Translations under genes and position numbers: made by a program
DNA from: Salinicoccus halitifaciens
Lineage (GTDB): Bacteria; Bacillota; Bacilli; Staphylococcales; Salinicoccaceae
NCBI RefSeq assembly: GCF_021026095.1
Contig: NZ_JAJNCU010000004.1
Location: 182,015 to 246,014, forward strand
Direction of reading: 5' to 3'
Length of the DNA stretch: 64,000 nucleotides
The notes under the pieces: model-generated
What the model was told of the DNA's origin: nothing
What the model saw: the letters and a program-made list of their open reading frames with translations, nothing else
The model's database searches: none
In this document: positions 8,115-19,577 of the stretch, one piece after another
Numbering within the stretch: the first letter of the stretch is position 1
How the letters are laid out: every line of letters begins with the position of its first letter

Positions 8115-9501
8115 GCCTGAACCGTACCCCTTCTTTTGTATCTTCAAGCACGATGCCCTGTGCCTTCAATTCATCCCTGATTTCATCCGCCCGTGCAAAG
8201 TCTTTATTTTTCCGTGCCTCATTGCGTTCCTCGATCATCGCTTCAATCTCTTCATCCAGCAGGACTTCCTCTTCCTCCAGGATGATGCCGAGCACTTCAC
8301 CGTACTGATCGAACACTTTGATGAACTCGGACAGCACTTCACGGTTCGTTGTGTTATACCGCAGATATTTGTTGAGCTCGGTCGTCAGATCATGCCATGT
8401 GCTGATCGCATTTGCCGTATTGAAGTCGTCATCCATCTGGGATTCGAATGTTTCCACATTCTTCCGGATGATTTCCATCACTTTTTCATCCGCTTCCATG
8501 CCGACCGCGCTGTCCAGGCGTTCTTTCGCCTGGGCATAGCTGCCCTGGATACGTTCGAGACCTGCTTTCGCCGCTTCCACAAGTTCGCGGTTATAGTTGA
8601 TCGGATTGCGGTAATGGACACTGATCATGAAGAACCTCAGCACATTCGGATTGATCTCCTTGATGATGTCATTGACGAGTATGAAGTTGCCGAGGGATTT
8701 CGACATCTTCGTATTGTCGATATTGATATAGCCGTTATGCATCCAGTAGTTTGAGAATGTCGCGTCGGTCATGCACTCACTTTGTGCGATTTCATTTTCA
8801 TGATGCGGAAAAGTCAAATCCTGTCCGCCCGCATGGATATCAATCGTATCGCCGAGGTGCTCCCTTGCCATCACGCTGCATTCGATATGCCAGCCCGGAC
8901 GTCCCTCGCCCCACGGCGAATCCCATTTGATTTCATTGGGCTTTGCCTGCTTCCACAGCGCGAAATCCAGGGGGTCTTCCTTCTTCTCCCCTGCATCGAT
9001 GCGCGCGCCGACTTTGAGGTCGTTGATCGACTGGTGGCTCAGCTTGCCATACTCATTGAAAGAGCGCGTCTTGAAATAAACGTCTCCATCTGATTCGTAG
9101 GCATGCCCTTTTTCAATGAGCACCTCAATGAACTTGATGATATCGTCCATGTGGTCCATCACCCTCGGATGGGCGGTGGCGCGCCTCACATTCAACGCAC
9201 CCGTATCATTGAAGAACGCTTCGATGAAACGTTCGGCAATGTCAGGCACGGATTCCCCAAGCTCCTGTGATGCCTTGATGAGTTTATCATCCACATCTGT
9301 AAAGTTTGATACATATTCCACGTCATAGCCTTTGTATTCCAGATATCTCCTGACCGTATCGAAGGCGATTGCAGGTCTTGCGTTCCCTATGTGGATATAG
9401 TTATACACGGTGGGGCCGCAGACATACATCTTGACCTTACCTTCTTCGAGCGGTTTGAATGTTTCTTTCTGCCTTGTCAGCGTATTATATATGCGAACCA
9501 T
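8107..9501 (-). CDS. cysS: Cysteinyl-tRNA synthetase
   Basis: Class Ia synthetase charging tRNA-Cys, 464 residues from the ATG at 9501 (GAGGT 5 nt upstream); an ATG four codons earlier is too close to any Shine-Dalgarno. It shows the zinc cysteine in [20 protein letters not shown], which also contains the HIGH-type signature, the zinc ligands WHIECSVM, and KMSKSLGN. The first 17 nt overlap the end of cysE, so the pair is coupled and shares the upstream Cys T-box. Confidence 0.97.
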   Translation of the reverse strand: MVRIYNTLTRQKETFKPLEEGKVKMYVCGPTVYNYIHIGNARPAIAFDTVRRYLEYKGYDVEYVSNFTDVDDKLIKASQELGESVPDIAERFIEAFFNDTGALNVRRATAHPRVMDHMDDIIKFIEVLIEKGHAYESDGDVYFKTRSFNEYGKLSHQSINDLKVGARIDAGEKKEDPLDFALWKQAKPNEIKWDSPWGEGRPGWHIECSVMAREHLGDTIDIHAGGQDLTFPHHENEIAQSECMTDATFSNYWMHNGYINIDNTKMSKSLGNFILVNDIIKEINPNVLRFFMISVHYRNPINYNRELVEAAKAGLERIQGSYAQAKERLDSAVGMEADEKVMEIIRKNVETFESQMDDDFNTANAISTWHDLTTELNKYLRYNTTNREVLSEFIKVFDQYGEVLGIILEEEEVLLDEEIEAMIEERNEARKNKDFARADEIRDELKAQGIVLEDTKEGVRFRRG

Positions 9502-10141
9502 CTTGTACCTCATTCCTAACTTCTTTTCTGAAATCTTTTATTTCGTCTTCAAGACCCAGGATCATATCGAGGATCGGGTCCGGTAAATCCGTGACGTTCA
9601 TATCACGTGCATCCTTGACTCTCTCGCCGGCCTTCTTGACGACTCTCCCCGGGATGCCGACCACAGTCGAATCCTTTGGCGTATTGATGAGGACGACAGA
9701 ATTCGCGCCGATTTTGGTGTTTTCACCGATGCGGATATTCCCGAGCACTTTCGCCCCCGCGGAGACCAGTACGTTATCATCGATGTCCGGATGCCGCTTC
9801 GTTTCCTCTTTCCCTGTTCCGCCGAGCGTCACACCCTGGTAGATTGTCACGTTGTTGCCGATCCGGCATGTTTCGCCGATGACCACACCCATGCCGTGGT
9901 CTATGAAGAGGCGCCTGCCGATTTCTGCGCCCGGATGTATTTCTATCCCCGTTATAAAACGGCTGAGCTGTGAAATCGCCCTTGATAATGTCGCGAACTT
10001 CCTCTTGTACAGTTTGTGTGCCAGCAGATGCAGCCATACCGCATGCAGCCCCGAATATGTCAAAGCCACTTCTAATTTGCTCTTTGCGGCCGGGTCCAGT
10101 TCAAGTACCATATTGATGTCTTCCTTCATTCGATTAAGCAA
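9485..10141 (-). CDS. cysE: Serine O-acetyltransferase
   Basis: First step of cysteine synthesis: serine + acetyl-CoA to O-acetylserine. 218 residues, with an N-terminal helical domain and a left-handed beta-helix of hexapeptide repeats; [14 protein letters not shown] and [10 protein letters not shown] form the active site. The start is the TTG at 10141, placed 6 nt after GGAGG and matching the N-terminus of the S. aureus protein; earlier in-frame codons extend into the T-box terminator. Regulated by the T-box upstream and coupled to cysS. CysK (40083) supplies the next step. Confidence 0.95.
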   Translation of the reverse strand: MLNRMKEDINMVLELDPAAKSKLEVALTYSGLHAVWLHLLAHKLYKRKFATLSRAISQLSRFITGIEIHPGAEIGRRLFIDHGMGVVIGETCRIGNNVTIYQGVTLGGTGKEETKRHPDIDDNVLVSAGAKVLGNIRIGENTKIGANSVVLINTPKDSTVVGIPGRVVKKAGERVKDARDMNVTDLPDPILDMILGLEDEIKDFRKEVRNEVQDGSHI

Positions 10142-10149
10142 GCTGATCC

Positions 10150-10350
10150 TCCTCTCAATAATAAAAGCGCCGCTGCCCAAATAACTGGACAGAGGCGCTT
10201 CCGCACGGTTCCACTCTGTTTACAAAATACACTTTGCACTTTTTAATATTCACCTGTGGTCTGCGCATTTCTGAATATACTGTGGTTGTCTTTTCAGCCG
10301 CCAGACAATCTCTGATTTCCACAATACACCATACTTCTTTTCTCTGTTAC
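10150..10350 (-). promoter_or_regulatory. T-box riboswitch (tRNA-Cys) upstream of cysE-cysS
   Basis: The minus-strand leader holds the T-box sequence AGAGTGGAACCGTGCGG (10217-10201). It is followed at once by a terminator in which AAGCGCC (10200-10194) pairs with GGCGCTT (10171-10165), then TTTTATTATT. A candidate specifier codon TGC (Cys) lies at 10267-10265 in AGAAATGCGC at the 3' side of stem I. Uncharged tRNA-Cys would pair with the T-box and prevent termination. Known cysES operons of staphylococci and bacilli use this control. Confidence 0.88.
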
Positions 10351-10354
10351 AGAT

Positions 10355-10383
10355 ATATTAATCGATTATTCCCCTTACTGCAA
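10355..10383 (-). promoter_or_regulatory. Possible promoter for the cysE T-box transcript
   Basis: TTGCAG (10383-10378), 17 bp, TAATAT (10360-10355) on the minus strand, placing the start just before the T-box stem I. The -35 box is poor; the position is the main support. Confidence 0.4.
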
Positions 10384-10398
10384 TCACTTAGGCTCATC

Positions 10399-11850
10399 TC
10401 ATTTCAGCTTGGCTACACGCTCGAGCACTTTTTCCCTGCCGATCAGGGAGATGGCATCCGGCAGTTCCGGCCCTCTCGTCTGCCCCGTCACCGCCACGCG
10501 GATCGGCATGAAAAGCTGCTTGCCTTTATAACCAGTCGCTTTCTGCACATTTTTAATGGACTTTTTGATCGTGGCGGGATCGAAGTCGGATAATCCTTCG
10601 AATTCATCATACAATGCGTTCATCAGTTCCGGTATGTGTTCCTGGTTGATCACTTCCGTCGCTTCTGCATCAAACTCGATGTCATCCTTGAAGAACTGCT
10701 CGGACAGCGTTGTGATCTCACCGGCAAAACTCATCTGCGGCTGATAGAGCGCCACAAGTTTCCTTGCCCATTCGAGTTCCTCGCCCTGCGGATCCCTGCT
10801 GATCAGCCCCTCTTCGACTAAAAATGGCAATGCCATTTCAAAGACGGTTTCAGCATCCTTTTCTTTCATGTACTGGTTGTTGATCCAGGTCAGCTTCTGC
10901 TTGTCGAAGAAGGCAGGTGCTTTTGAAAGTCTCTTTTCATCGAACAACTCGATGAATTCCTCTTTGGAGAAGATCTCCTCTTCACCTTCAGGCGTCCATC
11001 CGAGCAGTGCGATGAAGTTGAATAATGCTTCAGGCAGATAACCGAGTTCTTTGTACTGTTCAATAAACTGGATGATTGCACCGTCACGCTTGGACAATTT
11101 CTTTTTACTCTCATTGACGATCAGTGTCATATGGCCGAATTCCGGCGCTTCCAGACCAAGCGCTTCATACACCATCATTTGTTTCGGAGTGTTTGAAATG
11201 TGGTCATCCCCCCGCAGGACATGGGTGATTTCCATCTCATGATCATCGATCGCGACCGCAAAGTTGTACGTCGGCACACCGTCTTTTTTGACGATGACCC
11301 AGTCTCCGAAGCCGTTTGAGTCAAAAGTCACTTCGCCTTTTACGATGTCATTGAATTTATAGACTTTATCCTTCGGCACGCGGATGCGGATGGCAGGTTC
11401 CCTGCCCTCGGCGATCAGCGCCTCTTCTTCCTCTTTTGTCAGGTTGGCATGATGGCCGCCGTATCTCGGCATCTCACCGCGTGCAATCTGTTCTTCGCGC
11501 TCCTGCTGGAGCTCCTCGCTCGTCATATAGCACCGGTATGCCAGATCCTCATCCAGAAGTTTCTGGATGTATGGTTCATATATATGTCCGCGTTCAGACT
11601 GGCGGTACGGGCCGTAGCCTCCGTCCTTGTCTATGCTCTCATCCCAATCGATTCCGAGCCAGGCCAGGTTGTTGAGCTGGGATTCCTCGCCGGTCTCGAT
11701 ATGGCGGGATTTATCGGTGTCCTCGATGCGGATGATGAAATCACCGCCGTAATGGCGTGCAAACAAATAATTAAACAGCGCTGAACGCGCGTTCCCTATA
11801 TGCAGAAATCCGGTCGGACTCGGTGCATATCTGACTCTAACTTTATCCAT
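10399..11850 (-). CDS. gltX: Glutamyl-tRNA synthetase
   Basis: Class Ib synthetase, 483 residues. It begins [20 protein letters not shown] with the HIGH-type signature, and KKLSKRDG is the KMSKS equivalent. In Firmicutes this enzyme usually charges both tRNA-Glu and tRNA-Gln, with later amidation. Its start overlaps the ispF stop by one base (TAATG), so the two are translationally coupled. Length and motifs are normal. Confidence 0.97.
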   Translation of the reverse strand: MDKVRVRYAPSPTGFLHIGNARSALFNYLFARHYGGDFIIRIEDTDKSRHIETGEESQLNNLAWLGIDWDESIDKDGGYGPYRQSERGHIYEPYIQKLLDEDLAYRCYMTSEELQQEREEQIARGEMPRYGGHHANLTKEEEEALIAEGREPAIRIRVPKDKVYKFNDIVKGEVTFDSNGFGDWVIVKKDGVPTYNFAVAIDDHEMEITHVLRGDDHISNTPKQMMVYEALGLEAPEFGHMTLIVNESKKKLSKRDGAIIQFIEQYKELGYLPEALFNFIALLGWTPEGEEEIFSKEEFIELFDEKRLSKAPAFFDKQKLTWINNQYMKEKDAETVFEMALPFLVEEGLISRDPQGEELEWARKLVALYQPQMSFAGEITTLSEQFFKDDIEFDAEATEVINQEHIPELMNALYDEFEGLSDFDPATIKKSIKNVQKATGYKGKQLFMPIRVAVTGQTRGPELPDAISLIGREKVLERVAKLK

Positions 11851-12335
11851 TAATATTCCTCCATTTTTGTAAGCAGAACAACTGCTTCCGAAGTGATGCC
11901 TTCAGCCCTGCCGACAAATCCTAGTTTTTCTGTAGTGGTCGCTTTAATATTAACATTTGAAACCTCTGTGTTCAAAATCGATGCCACACTTTCCCTCATC
12001 TCATCGATATGGGGCCTGAACTTCGGCGCCTGGGCCATGATGACGGCATCGACATTGCCGATTTTGTACTGCTCCTCATTCATTTTTTCAACCACTTCAC
12101 CGAGCAGCACTTTGGAATCCATATCTTTGAATGACTCATCGGTGTCCGGAAAAAATTTCCCGATATCACCGAGTGCAAGTGCCCCGAGGATTGCATCCGC
12201 AATCGTATGGAGCAGGACGTCCGCATCCGAATGGCCTGCGAGACCTTTATCATGCGGTATCTTCAGCCCGCCGATGATCAGCGGCCTGCCTTCGGCAAAC
12301 GCATGGACGTCAAAACCATGACCGATCCTTATCAT
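11850..12335 (-). CDS. ispF: 2-C-methyl-D-erythritol 2,4-cyclodiphosphate synthase
   Basis: MEP-pathway enzyme, 161 residues. The metal site appears in GHGFDVHAF and [10 protein letters not shown], and [13 protein letters not shown] and [16 protein letters not shown] are family hallmarks. It overlaps ispD by 4 nt (ATGA) and gltX by 1 nt. The window also holds ispD and ispE, so isopentenyl diphosphate may come from the MEP route. Staphylococcus itself uses mevalonate, so an MEP route here differs from that genus. Confidence 0.96.
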   Translation of the reverse strand: MIRIGHGFDVHAFAEGRPLIIGGLKIPHDKGLAGHSDADVLLHTIADAILGALALGDIGKFFPDTDESFKDMDSKVLLGEVVEKMNEEQYKIGNVDAVIMAQAPKFRPHIDEMRESVASILNTEVSNVNIKATTTEKLGFVGRAEGITSEAVVLLTKMEEY

Positions 12336-13015
12336 TTACTCTCACCTCTTCCGGCTATGATCGACTCCGCGATGACGAGGTCTTCCCGTGTCGTAATTTT
12401 AATGTTGTTGTAATCCGATTCCACAATATATACTGATTCCCCCAGGGCTTCGACCATGCTTGAATCATCCGTCACCGCAAGGCCCTCGCGGCGGGCATTC
12501 TCATGTGCCTTCATGATCAGCCGGTAATCGAACGCCTGCGGCGTATGGGTGATGAGCAGCTCTTCCCGCTCCAGCGTCTCCGTCACTGTGGCGCCGTCCA
12601 CCCTTTTGATCGTGTCCTTGACTTTCACGCCGCATATTACGGCCTTGTGCGTGATGACCGCCTTATAAACCTCATTCAAAAGTTTACGGCTTGCAAACGG
12701 CCTCGCACCGTCATGTATGAATACATGGTCACTCTCGGGAATCTTCTTCAAAACGTTATAAATGCTGTCCTGCCTCTCCCGGCCGCCGGCGAAGACACCT
12801 TTGACTTTAGGGTAGGCCGAAAGCTTCTCTTCCATCAATGCCGTCTCATCTTCCCTCACCGCAAGGTAAATACCGGTGCAGTTCGGATCTTCCTCGAAGA
12901 GCGCCACCGTCCGTTCGATGATGGATTTCCCGTCCAGTTCGATGAATACCTTGTTTTTACCATAACCCATGCGGCTGCCTAGGCCGGCCGCCGGTATAAT
13001 CGCAATATAAGACAT
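12332..13015 (-). CDS. ispD: 2-C-methyl-D-erythritol 4-phosphate cytidylyltransferase
   Basis: Transfers CMP from CTP to methylerythritol phosphate; 227 residues. The nucleotide-binding loop [20 protein letters not shown] is at the N-terminus, with HDGARPF and TDDSSMVE further on. The start at 13015 ([11 protein letters not shown]) is chosen over an ATG 18 codons upstream, which lies inside the preceding gene; AGAGAGAG precedes it. Overlaps ispF by 4 nt. Confidence 0.95.
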   Translation of the reverse strand: MSYIAIIPAAGLGSRMGYGKNKVFIELDGKSIIERTVALFEEDPNCTGIYLAVREDETALMEEKLSAYPKVKGVFAGGRERQDSIYNVLKKIPESDHVFIHDGARPFASRKLLNEVYKAVITHKAVICGVKVKDTIKRVDGATVTETLEREELLITHTPQAFDYRLIMKAHENARREGLAVTDDSSMVEALGESVYIVESDYNNIKITTREDLVIAESIIAGRGESK

Positions 13016-13016
13016 A

Positions 13017-14075
13017 TTAACTCTCTCTCTTTGTAAAAATAATGCGCCCTGAATTCGTCTGCAGGACACTTGTCACTTCGACACTGACGGTGCGGTTGAT
13101 CAGATTCCTGCCTTCCTCTATGACCACCATCGTCCCATCTTCAAGGTAACCGACGCCCTGACCTTCTTCCTTACCGTGTTTCGTCACCATGATATCCAGT
13201 GTATCGCCCTGTCTGATGACCAGCTTTATCGCATCCGACAATTCATTGACGTTGAGCACTTTGATGTTATGGACCTGACACACACGGTTCAGATTATAGT
13301 CCGTAGTGATGAGGGCGGCATCTTCCTCTTTGGCGAGCTGTACGAGCTGCTGGTCCACATCCAGCTTTTCATAGGCGACCGGCTGGACGGTGACGTCCAG
13401 TCCGCTGTCCTGAAGCTCATTCAGCATATCGAGACCCCTCTGCCCGCGGTCACGCTTCATGGCATCCGTGGAATCTGCAATCAGCTGGAGTTCATCCAGG
13501 ACAAACTGGGGGACCACCAGTTCACCTTCTATAAAACCGGTTTTGACGACATCTACAATCCTGCCGTCTATGATCGCACTGGTGTCCACCAATTTCTTCT
13601 GGCCCTGCACCACTTTCCCGGCTTGCCTGCCGTTCTGTCCCGGGAAGACATCCAGCAGTTCAGTATGCTTTTTCATACCGATCTGGAAGCCGAGATAACC
13701 GAGTATGACTGCCAGTGCAAAAGAAATGACTTCACTGACTATAGGGATATTCAACGTATTTAATAATAATGATATTAAGACAGCAACGACAAGCCCTATA
13801 ATCATGCCCAATGTCGCAAAGATGATTTCCGGCAGATTCCGGTTCAGGATCATCCCCTCGCCCTTGGCGATCAGGGATTCGACCTTCGGAACAGTCCAAA
13901 GGAAGAGGAATAAAAAGAGCAATCCCCCGATCAGGCCATGGATGAGCACGTTATCCAGCAGCAGGGGCAGTTCGACCGGGAGCAGAGAAATCAAATCCGG
14001 CAGCAGCCATACGCCGAGGGATACACCGATCAGGAAATATAATATATATATCAGATATTTCAGCAAATCATTCAC
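13017..14075 (-). CDS. Membrane-anchored PIN/TRAM domain protein (YacL family)
   Basis: 352 residues: four predicted membrane segments in the first 140 residues, then a PIN nuclease-like domain beginning KLVDTSAIIDGRIVDVV (acidic metal ligands) with DAALITTDYNLNR, and a C-terminal TRAM-like RNA-binding segment GVGYLEDGTMVVIEEGRNLI. The cellular role of YacL is unknown. The GTG at 14075 lies very near AAAGG; a TTG three codons later (10 nt from the Shine-Dalgarno) is a fair alternative. The gene sits between radA and ispD as in bacilli. Confidence 0.9.
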   Translation of the reverse strand: MNDLLKYLIYILYFLIGVSLGVWLLPDLISLLPVELPLLLDNVLIHGLIGGLLFLFLFLWTVPKVESLIAKGEGMILNRNLPEIIFATLGMIIGLVVAVLISLLLNTLNIPIVSEVISFALAVILGYLGFQIGMKKHTELLDVFPGQNGRQAGKVVQGQKKLVDTSAIIDGRIVDVVKTGFIEGELVVPQFVLDELQLIADSTDAMKRDRGQRGLDMLNELQDSGLDVTVQPVAYEKLDVDQQLVQLAKEEDAALITTDYNLNRVCQVHNIKVLNVNELSDAIKLVIRQGDTLDIMVTKHGKEEGQGVGYLEDGTMVVIEEGRNLINRTVSVEVTSVLQTNSGRIIFTKRES

Positions 14076-14099
14076 CGCCTTTCAAATAATTTAAAAATG

Positions 14100-15473
14100 C
14101 TAGCCGAAGGCGTGCTTTATCGCCTCGGTCAGGTGGCTCACACCCTGGACTTCCAATCCTTCCGGCAGCTGGATGCCTGCAAGGGAGGATTTTGGCACGA
14201 TTGCCCGCTTGAACCCGAGTTTTGCCGCTTCCTGCAGACGTGATTCTATTTTCGTGACCCTTCTGACTTCACCTGTCAGTCCGACTTCCCCGATGAAGCA
14301 GTCATCCCCGCGCACTTCCATGTTCTTGAAGCTGGAGGCGATGCTGATGATGACGCTCAAGTCCACAGCAGGTTCGTCCAGTTTCACACCGCCGGCCACC
14401 TTGATGTAGGCATCATGCTGCTGCATAAGGTAGCCGCCGCTCTTCTCAAGCACCGCCATCAATAAAGACAAACGGTTATGGTCGACGCCCGTCGCCATGC
14501 GCCTCGGGTTATGGAAATGTGTCGGTGCGACAAGTGCCTGGACTTCGACCAGCATCGCCCGCGTGCCTTCCATCGTTGCGACTATTGCCGAACCGGGTGT
14601 GTTTTTGGACCGTTCCTCAAGGAAGATTTCCGACGGATTCAGGACTTCCTTCAACCCCGAGCTCTTCATCTCGAATATGCCCATCTCATTCGTGGAGCCG
14701 AAACGGTTTTTGACCGCCCTTAAAATCCGGTAAGTCTGGTGCTGATCGCCTTCAAAATAAAGTACCGTGTCCACCATATGCTCGAGCATGCGCGGTCCGG
14801 CAATCTGCCCTTCCTTCGTCACGTGGCCCACTATGAAAGTTGCGATGTTCTCGCCCTTCGCGATGTTCATCAGACTCTGCGTACATTCCCTCACCTGGGA
14901 GACGCTGCCCGGCGCGCTGGTGATGTCCGGATGGAATATGGTCTGGATGGAGTCGATGATGAGGAAATCCGGCTTTGACCTTTTGACTTCCTCATGGATA
15001 TGGTAAAGGTTCGTCTCGCAGTATACTTGCAGGTTATCACTTCTCTCATCCAGCCGGTCCGCCCGGAGCTTGATCTGTTCAAGCGATTCCTCGCCCGAGA
15101 CATATAACACTTCATGCTCTTCCGACAGTGTCAGTGCAGTCTGGAGCAGGATCGTCGATTTGCCGATCCCCGGGTCCCCGCCGATCAATATGAGCGAGCC
15201 GTCGACGATCCCGCCGCCCAGCACCCGGTCGAATTCGCCGCTTTTCGTCAATGTTCTCGGCGTCTGTGATTTTTTGACGTTGTTCAACTTTGTCGGGCGG
15301 CTGACTTTTTCATCCGGCGCCTGCTTGCCGAGCGTACCCCGTCCTTTCGTCTCCTTATGCACGAGCTTTTCTTCCATCTGGTTCCAGCCGCCGCAGCTCG
15401 GGCATTTGCCCATCCACTTCGGCGATTCATATCCGCATGCCATGCACTCGAAGACATTCTTCACTTTTGCCAT
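14100..15473 (-). CDS. radA: DNA repair protein RadA (Sms)
   Basis: RecA-related helicase that promotes branch migration in recombination; 457 residues. Domains in order: a C4 zinc finger (C10, C13, C24, C27), an ATPase core with Walker [11 protein letters not shown] (98-107), the RadA-specific KNRFG motif, and a Lon-protease-like C-terminal domain. Located after clpC, separated by a terminator-like hairpin. Confidence 0.96.
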   Translation of the reverse strand: MAKVKNVFECMACGYESPKWMGKCPSCGGWNQMEEKLVHKETKGRGTLGKQAPDEKVSRPTKLNNVKKSQTPRTLTKSGEFDRVLGGGIVDGSLILIGGDPGIGKSTILLQTALTLSEEHEVLYVSGEESLEQIKLRADRLDERSDNLQVYCETNLYHIHEEVKRSKPDFLIIDSIQTIFHPDITSAPGSVSQVRECTQSLMNIAKGENIATFIVGHVTKEGQIAGPRMLEHMVDTVLYFEGDQHQTYRILRAVKNRFGSTNEMGIFEMKSSGLKEVLNPSEIFLEERSKNTPGSAIVATMEGTRAMLVEVQALVAPTHFHNPRRMATGVDHNRLSLLMAVLEKSGGYLMQQHDAYIKVAGGVKLDEPAVDLSVIISIASSFKNMEVRGDDCFIGEVGLTGEVRRVTKIESRLQEAAKLGFKRAIVPKSSLAGIQLPEGLEVQGVSHLTEAIKHAFG

Positions 15474-15544
15474 ATGTGCTGATGACCTCCGCTTCTTTTT
15501 CTTATTATTGTATTACTATCGGGCCTGTTTTGAAAGTATGTAAA

Positions 15545-15586
15545 AGAAAACAGAACAGCCCAAACCATTCATACATGATTTGGGCT
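15545..15586 (-). terminator. Terminator-like hairpin between clpC and radA
   Basis: AGCCCAAA (15586-15579) pairs with TTTGGGCT (15564-15557) on the minus strand, followed by CTGTTTTCTTTT. The U tract is interrupted, so termination may be partial, allowing some radA read-through. Confidence 0.6.
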
Positions 15587-15594
15587 GACACTGC

Positions 15595-18042
15595 TTATTT
15601 CTCCGCCGCTTCTTTTTCCTTCATGCCCACCGTAAATTCTTCATTTTCATAATCCACAGTGACAACTTTGTTTTCGAAGTCGGCACCTGAGAGCAATGAC
15701 TCACTCAAAGTATCTTCAATATTCTTCTGTATGCTTCTTGCAAGCGGCCTTGCACCATATTCAGGGTCATAGCCGTCTTCTGCAATCTGTGCTTTTGCAG
15801 CTTCAGTGACCTCGATATTGATGTTCTGGTCGCTCAGCCTTTCCTGCAGCTGATCAATCATCAGGGAGACGATCTCTTTCAGGTGTTCTTTTTCAAGGCT
15901 GTGGAAGACGATGATATCATCGACACGGTTGATGAACTCCGGCCTGAATGTATCTTTCAGCTCTTTCATCATCGTGCTCTTGATCGTCTCATAGTCATTG
16001 GTGGTTGAATCGGAAGTCGTGCCGAAACCTGCGAACTTGCGGTCCTTCAGTTCCTGGGCGCCGACGTTTGATGTCATGACGATGATCGTGTTCCTGAAAT
16101 CGACCGTACGGCCGTTTGCATCCGTCAGCCTGCCGTCATCCAGCACCTGCAGCAGCATGTTGAAGACATCAGGGTGCGCTTTTTCAATTTCATCGAACAG
16201 GACGAGTGAGTAAGGTTTTCTTCTGACTTTCTCGGTCAGCTGGCCGCCGTCTTCATACCCGACGTAACCCGGCGGTGAACCGACGAGTCTGGATACCGAG
16301 TGTTTCTCCATGTACTCACTCATATCCACACGGATCATCGCATCATCTTCACCGAACATCGCTTCGCTGAGCGCCCTTGCAAGTTCGGTCTTACCAACCC
16401 CGGTCGGACCGAGGAAGATGAAACTGCCGATCGGGCGTTTCGGATTTTTAAGGCCGGCCCTTGCACGGCGCACAGCTTTGGAGATCGAAGTCACTGCTTC
16501 CTGCTGTCCGATGACCCTGTCATGAAGGATGGATTCCAGGTTAAGGAGACGATCCGATTCGCCCTCTGCAATCTTGGACAGCGGGATGCCCGTAATTCCG
16601 CTGATGACGATTTCTATATCACCCTGGGTGACGGACTGCGATGCCTGACCCTGTTCCTTTTTCCACTTCTCCTCTTTTTCCTTCAGTTCTTTTTCAAGCT
16701 TGGACTGGCGGTCGCGGTAGTTGGCCGCAGCTTCGAATTCCTGGCTCTGCACCGCTGCATTCTTCTCCTTCTTGATCGCTTCGAGCTTGCTCTCAAGATC
16801 TTTCAAGTCCGGCGGTGAAGTGTAGCTGCGCAGTCTGACTTTGGATGAAGCTTCATCAATCAAATCGATCGCCTTGTCCGGCAGGAAGCGGTCCTGGATG
16901 TAGCGGTCACTCATTTTGGCTGCCGCCTCGACCGCTTCATCGGTGATCGTTATCCTGTGGTGCGCTTCGTACTTGTCCCTGAGGCCTTTAAGAATGAGGA
17001 TCGTATCGTCGACATTCGGCTCATCAACCTGAACCGGCTGGAAGCGGCGTTCGAGCGCTGCATCTTTTTCAATATGCTTACGGTATTCCTCAAGGGTTGT
17101 GGCACCGATGCACTGCAGCTCACCGCGGGCAAGCGCCGGCTTCAGGATGTTGGATGCATCGATTGCACCTTCCGCCCCGCCTGCGCCGATCAATGTATGG
17201 AGCTCGTCAATGAACAGCACTACGTTTCCTGCCTTATGGATTTCTTCCATCACTTTCTTCATGCGCTCTTCAAATTCACCGCGGTATTTCGTACCGGCAA
17301 CGACCGTGCCCATGTCAAGGGACATCACACGTTTGTCCTTCAATGTTTCCGGCACTTCATTTTTGATGATGGACTGGGCGAGACCTTCTGCGATCGCAGT
17401 TTTACCGACACCCGGCTCACCGATCAGGACAGGGTTGTTCTTGGTCCTGCGGGACAGTACTTCAATCACCCTGGTGATTTCCTTGGATCTTCCGATCACC
17501 GGATCGAGACGGTCTTCACGAGCGATTTCCGTGAGATCTCTTGCGAGTGAATCAAGCGTCGGGGTGTTGTTGTCCTTCTTCTGCCCCTCTTTGCTCTGGA
17601 TCGCTTCCGGATTGCCGAGCATCTTGATGACGGAAGCTCGTGCTTTTGTGATATTCAAGTCCAGGTTGGTCAGGACGCGTGCCGCCACACCTTCACTTTC
17701 GCGGATGAGGCCGAGCAGCAGGTGCTCAGTGCCCACGAAATTATGGTGCAGCTTGCGCGCTTCATCCATGGAGAGCTCTATCACTTTTTTCGCGCGCGGG
17801 GTGTAATGGATGGATCCGGTTCCGTCCTCGCCCTCATTGATGAGGTTGAAGACTTCGTCGCGTACATTATCTTCGCTTATATTGAAGCTCGACAGGACTT
17901 TTGCAGCAATGCCTTCCTTCTCCTTGACCAGACCGAGTAACAGGTGTTCTGTCCCTATGCTTGAATGTTTCAGGCTGATTGCTTCTTCCTGCGCATAAGC
18001 GAGCACTTTTTGGGCTCTTTCAGTTAATCTTCCAAATAACAT
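15595..18042 (-). CDS. clpC: ATP-dependent Clp protease ATP-binding subunit ClpC
   Basis: HSP100 unfoldase, 815 residues. Two N-terminal Clp repeats (about 1-145), first ATPase domain with [16 protein letters not shown], a UVR-containing middle domain ([20 protein letters not shown]) and a second ATPase domain with [16 protein letters not shown]. Works with ClpP and the adaptors McsB and MecA to degrade arginine-phosphorylated or misfolded proteins. Last gene of the ctsR-mcsA-mcsB-clpC operon; starts one base after mcsB ends. Confidence 0.98.
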   Translation of the reverse strand: MLFGRLTERAQKVLAYAQEEAISLKHSSIGTEHLLLGLVKEKEGIAAKVLSSFNISEDNVRDEVFNLINEGEDGTGSIHYTPRAKKVIELSMDEARKLHHNFVGTEHLLLGLIRESEGVAARVLTNLDLNITKARASVIKMLGNPEAIQSKEGQKKDNNTPTLDSLARDLTEIAREDRLDPVIGRSKEITRVIEVLSRRTKNNPVLIGEPGVGKTAIAEGLAQSIIKNEVPETLKDKRVMSLDMGTVVAGTKYRGEFEERMKKVMEEIHKAGNVVLFIDELHTLIGAGGAEGAIDASNILKPALARGELQCIGATTLEEYRKHIEKDAALERRFQPVQVDEPNVDDTILILKGLRDKYEAHHRITITDEAVEAAAKMSDRYIQDRFLPDKAIDLIDEASSKVRLRSYTSPPDLKDLESKLEAIKKEKNAAVQSQEFEAAANYRDRQSKLEKELKEKEEKWKKEQGQASQSVTQGDIEIVISGITGIPLSKIAEGESDRLLNLESILHDRVIGQQEAVTSISKAVRRARAGLKNPKRPIGSFIFLGPTGVGKTELARALSEAMFGEDDAMIRVDMSEYMEKHSVSRLVGSPPGYVGYEDGGQLTEKVRRKPYSLVLFDEIEKAHPDVFNMLLQVLDDGRLTDANGRTVDFRNTIIVMTSNVGAQELKDRKFAGFGTTSDSTTNDYETIKSTMMKELKDTFRPEFINRVDDIIVFHSLEKEHLKEIVSLMIDQLQERLSDQNINIEVTEAAKAQIAEDGYDPEYGARPLARSIQKNIEDTLSESLLSGADFENKVVTVDYENEEFTVGMKEKEAAEK

Positions 18043-19065
18043 TTATGATGTCCCTCCTATTAATTCACGTAATAGTGTTGCACGTTCTTCGTCGACTGCT
18101 CTTTCTAATGATCCATACTCTTTTTCCATGGTGTTCAAACGCATTTTGATGAATGCCGGCTGAATCAGCTGTATCTGTTCCTGAAACCTTATGGTGTTTT
18201 CGGGGAGCAGATTCAAGTCCATCCCCAGTTTAACATTACTCAAGTGATTCGCCGCTTCTTTCAAGGAAATTGTATGGGCATATTTGAGAGTGCCGTAGGA
18301 ACGGTAAATTGAATCCTTCGCTTTCAGGAGATGATCATCATTCATGATGGAGCGCATCTCGTTTTCTTCTTCCATGATCCTCATCTTCAACTCATTCAGG
18401 CTGCTGATGATGTCCTCTTCAGTCCGGCCGAGCGTCAGCTGATTGGACAACTGGTAGATGTGGCCGAGCGGGACGGAGCCTTCCCCATATATTCCCCTAA
18501 GCGTAAATCCGAAACGGTTCAGATTGCTTGCAATCCTCTGTATCCTGCTGCCGAGTGACAGACCGGGCAGATGCAGCATGACTGACGCCCTGAGTCCTGT
18601 GCCGACATTCGTGGGACAGGCGGTCAGGAAGCCGTATTTGTCATCGAAGGCATAATTGATCTCCGCCTCCAGTTTATCATCAAGTTCGGATGCCCTCTCA
18701 TATAATTCATCAAGCGACTCATCCGCCCCCATCACCTGGATGCGGATATGATCTTCCTCATTGACCATGATGGACACCGATTCATCACCGCTGATGTAGC
18801 TCAGCTGTCCCCGCTTCGTGAACAGGGGGCTGATCAGGTGCTTTTCGACGAGGAGCGCTTTGTCTTCAAACTTCATCACATTCAGATCGACTTCCCCGAA
18901 GCCGCTCAATACAGTTTTCAACCTGGCCGTGACCTCATCCATCTCCCCGCCTTTCAGCATATGGGGGAAAGGGATGTCCCTCACATTCCTTGCAAGGCGG
19001 ATCCTTGAAGACATTTCCACAGGCTTCTCTTCGGCTGCCGTGATCCATGGACTAACCTTCGCCAT
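18043..19065 (-). CDS. mcsB: Protein-arginine kinase McsB
   Basis: Guanidino-kinase fold enzyme that phosphorylates protein arginines and tags them for ClpCP; 340 residues. Motifs: SSRIRLARN (19-27), NEEDHIR (102-108) and CPTNVGTGLRA (150-160) with the catalytic-loop cysteine. The ATG at 19065 is preferred because AGGTG lies 7 nt upstream; a GTG and an ATG in the same frame lie 9 and 6 nt earlier. Overlaps mcsA by 14 nt. Confidence 0.95.
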   Translation of the reverse strand: MAKVSPWITAAEEKPVEMSSRIRLARNVRDIPFPHMLKGGEMDEVTARLKTVLSGFGEVDLNVMKFEDKALLVEKHLISPLFTKRGQLSYISGDESVSIMVNEEDHIRIQVMGADESLDELYERASELDDKLEAEINYAFDDKYGFLTACPTNVGTGLRASVMLHLPGLSLGSRIQRIASNLNRFGFTLRGIYGEGSVPLGHIYQLSNQLTLGRTEEDIISSLNELKMRIMEEENEMRSIMNDDHLLKAKDSIYRSYGTLKYAHTISLKEAANHLSNVKLGMDLNLLPENTIRFQEQIQLIQPAFIKMRLNTMEKEYGSLERAVDEERATLLRELIGGTS

Positions 19066-19573
19066 TGCCATCACCTGCTTCCAATGATTTTATCTGGTCC
19101 CTGACCACTGCAGCTTCCTCGAACTCCTGGCGCTCCACGAGTTCTGCGAGCTTCTCCCGGAGGCTTTCGATTTCTTTCTTCACTTTAAGGTAAGCAGAAG
19201 ACTTCGCCGGGACCTTCCCGACATGTTCCGTCTGGTAGAGCTGCACCCTGGTGATGATCTCATTGCTTTTGCCGCTGAAAGTGCCGTAACAGTCCGCACA
19301 GCCGAACTTGCCGTTTTTAAGTATGTTCTCTATCGTGGAGCCGCACGTATCACAGTGCCTTTTCTGCTTCATCCCCGCCCCCGCCGGCTGTTGTGCCGAG
19401 AGTGACTGCAGAAGCTGATGAATGTTGAACGAATCATCCGGGAAATTCGCGAACTGATTCGAAAACGACTTATTGGCACAAACTTCGCATAAATACCTCT
19501 CTGTTTTGTTCAAGCCACTGCCTGTCGTTATATGAACAGTCGCTTCATTTTCCTGACATGATTCACATATCAT
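19052..19573 (-). CDS. mcsA: McsA, activator of the McsB kinase
   Basis: 173 residues. Two zinc-finger-like cysteine pairs (CESC at 3-6 with CEVC, and CDTCG with CADC) precede a C-terminal UVR segment (LREKLAELVERQEFEEAAVV). McsA binds metal and activates McsB in CtsR control. It follows ctsR by 4 nt and overlaps mcsB, so all four proteins come from one mRNA. Confidence 0.95.
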   Translation of the reverse strand: MICESCQENEATVHITTGSGLNKTERYLCEVCANKSFSNQFANFPDDSFNIHQLLQSLSAQQPAGAGMKQKRHCDTCGSTIENILKNGKFGCADCYGTFSGKSNEIITRVQLYQTEHVGKVPAKSSAYLKVKKEIESLREKLAELVERQEFEEAAVVRDQIKSLEAGDGNGEG

Positions 19574-19577
19574 AAAA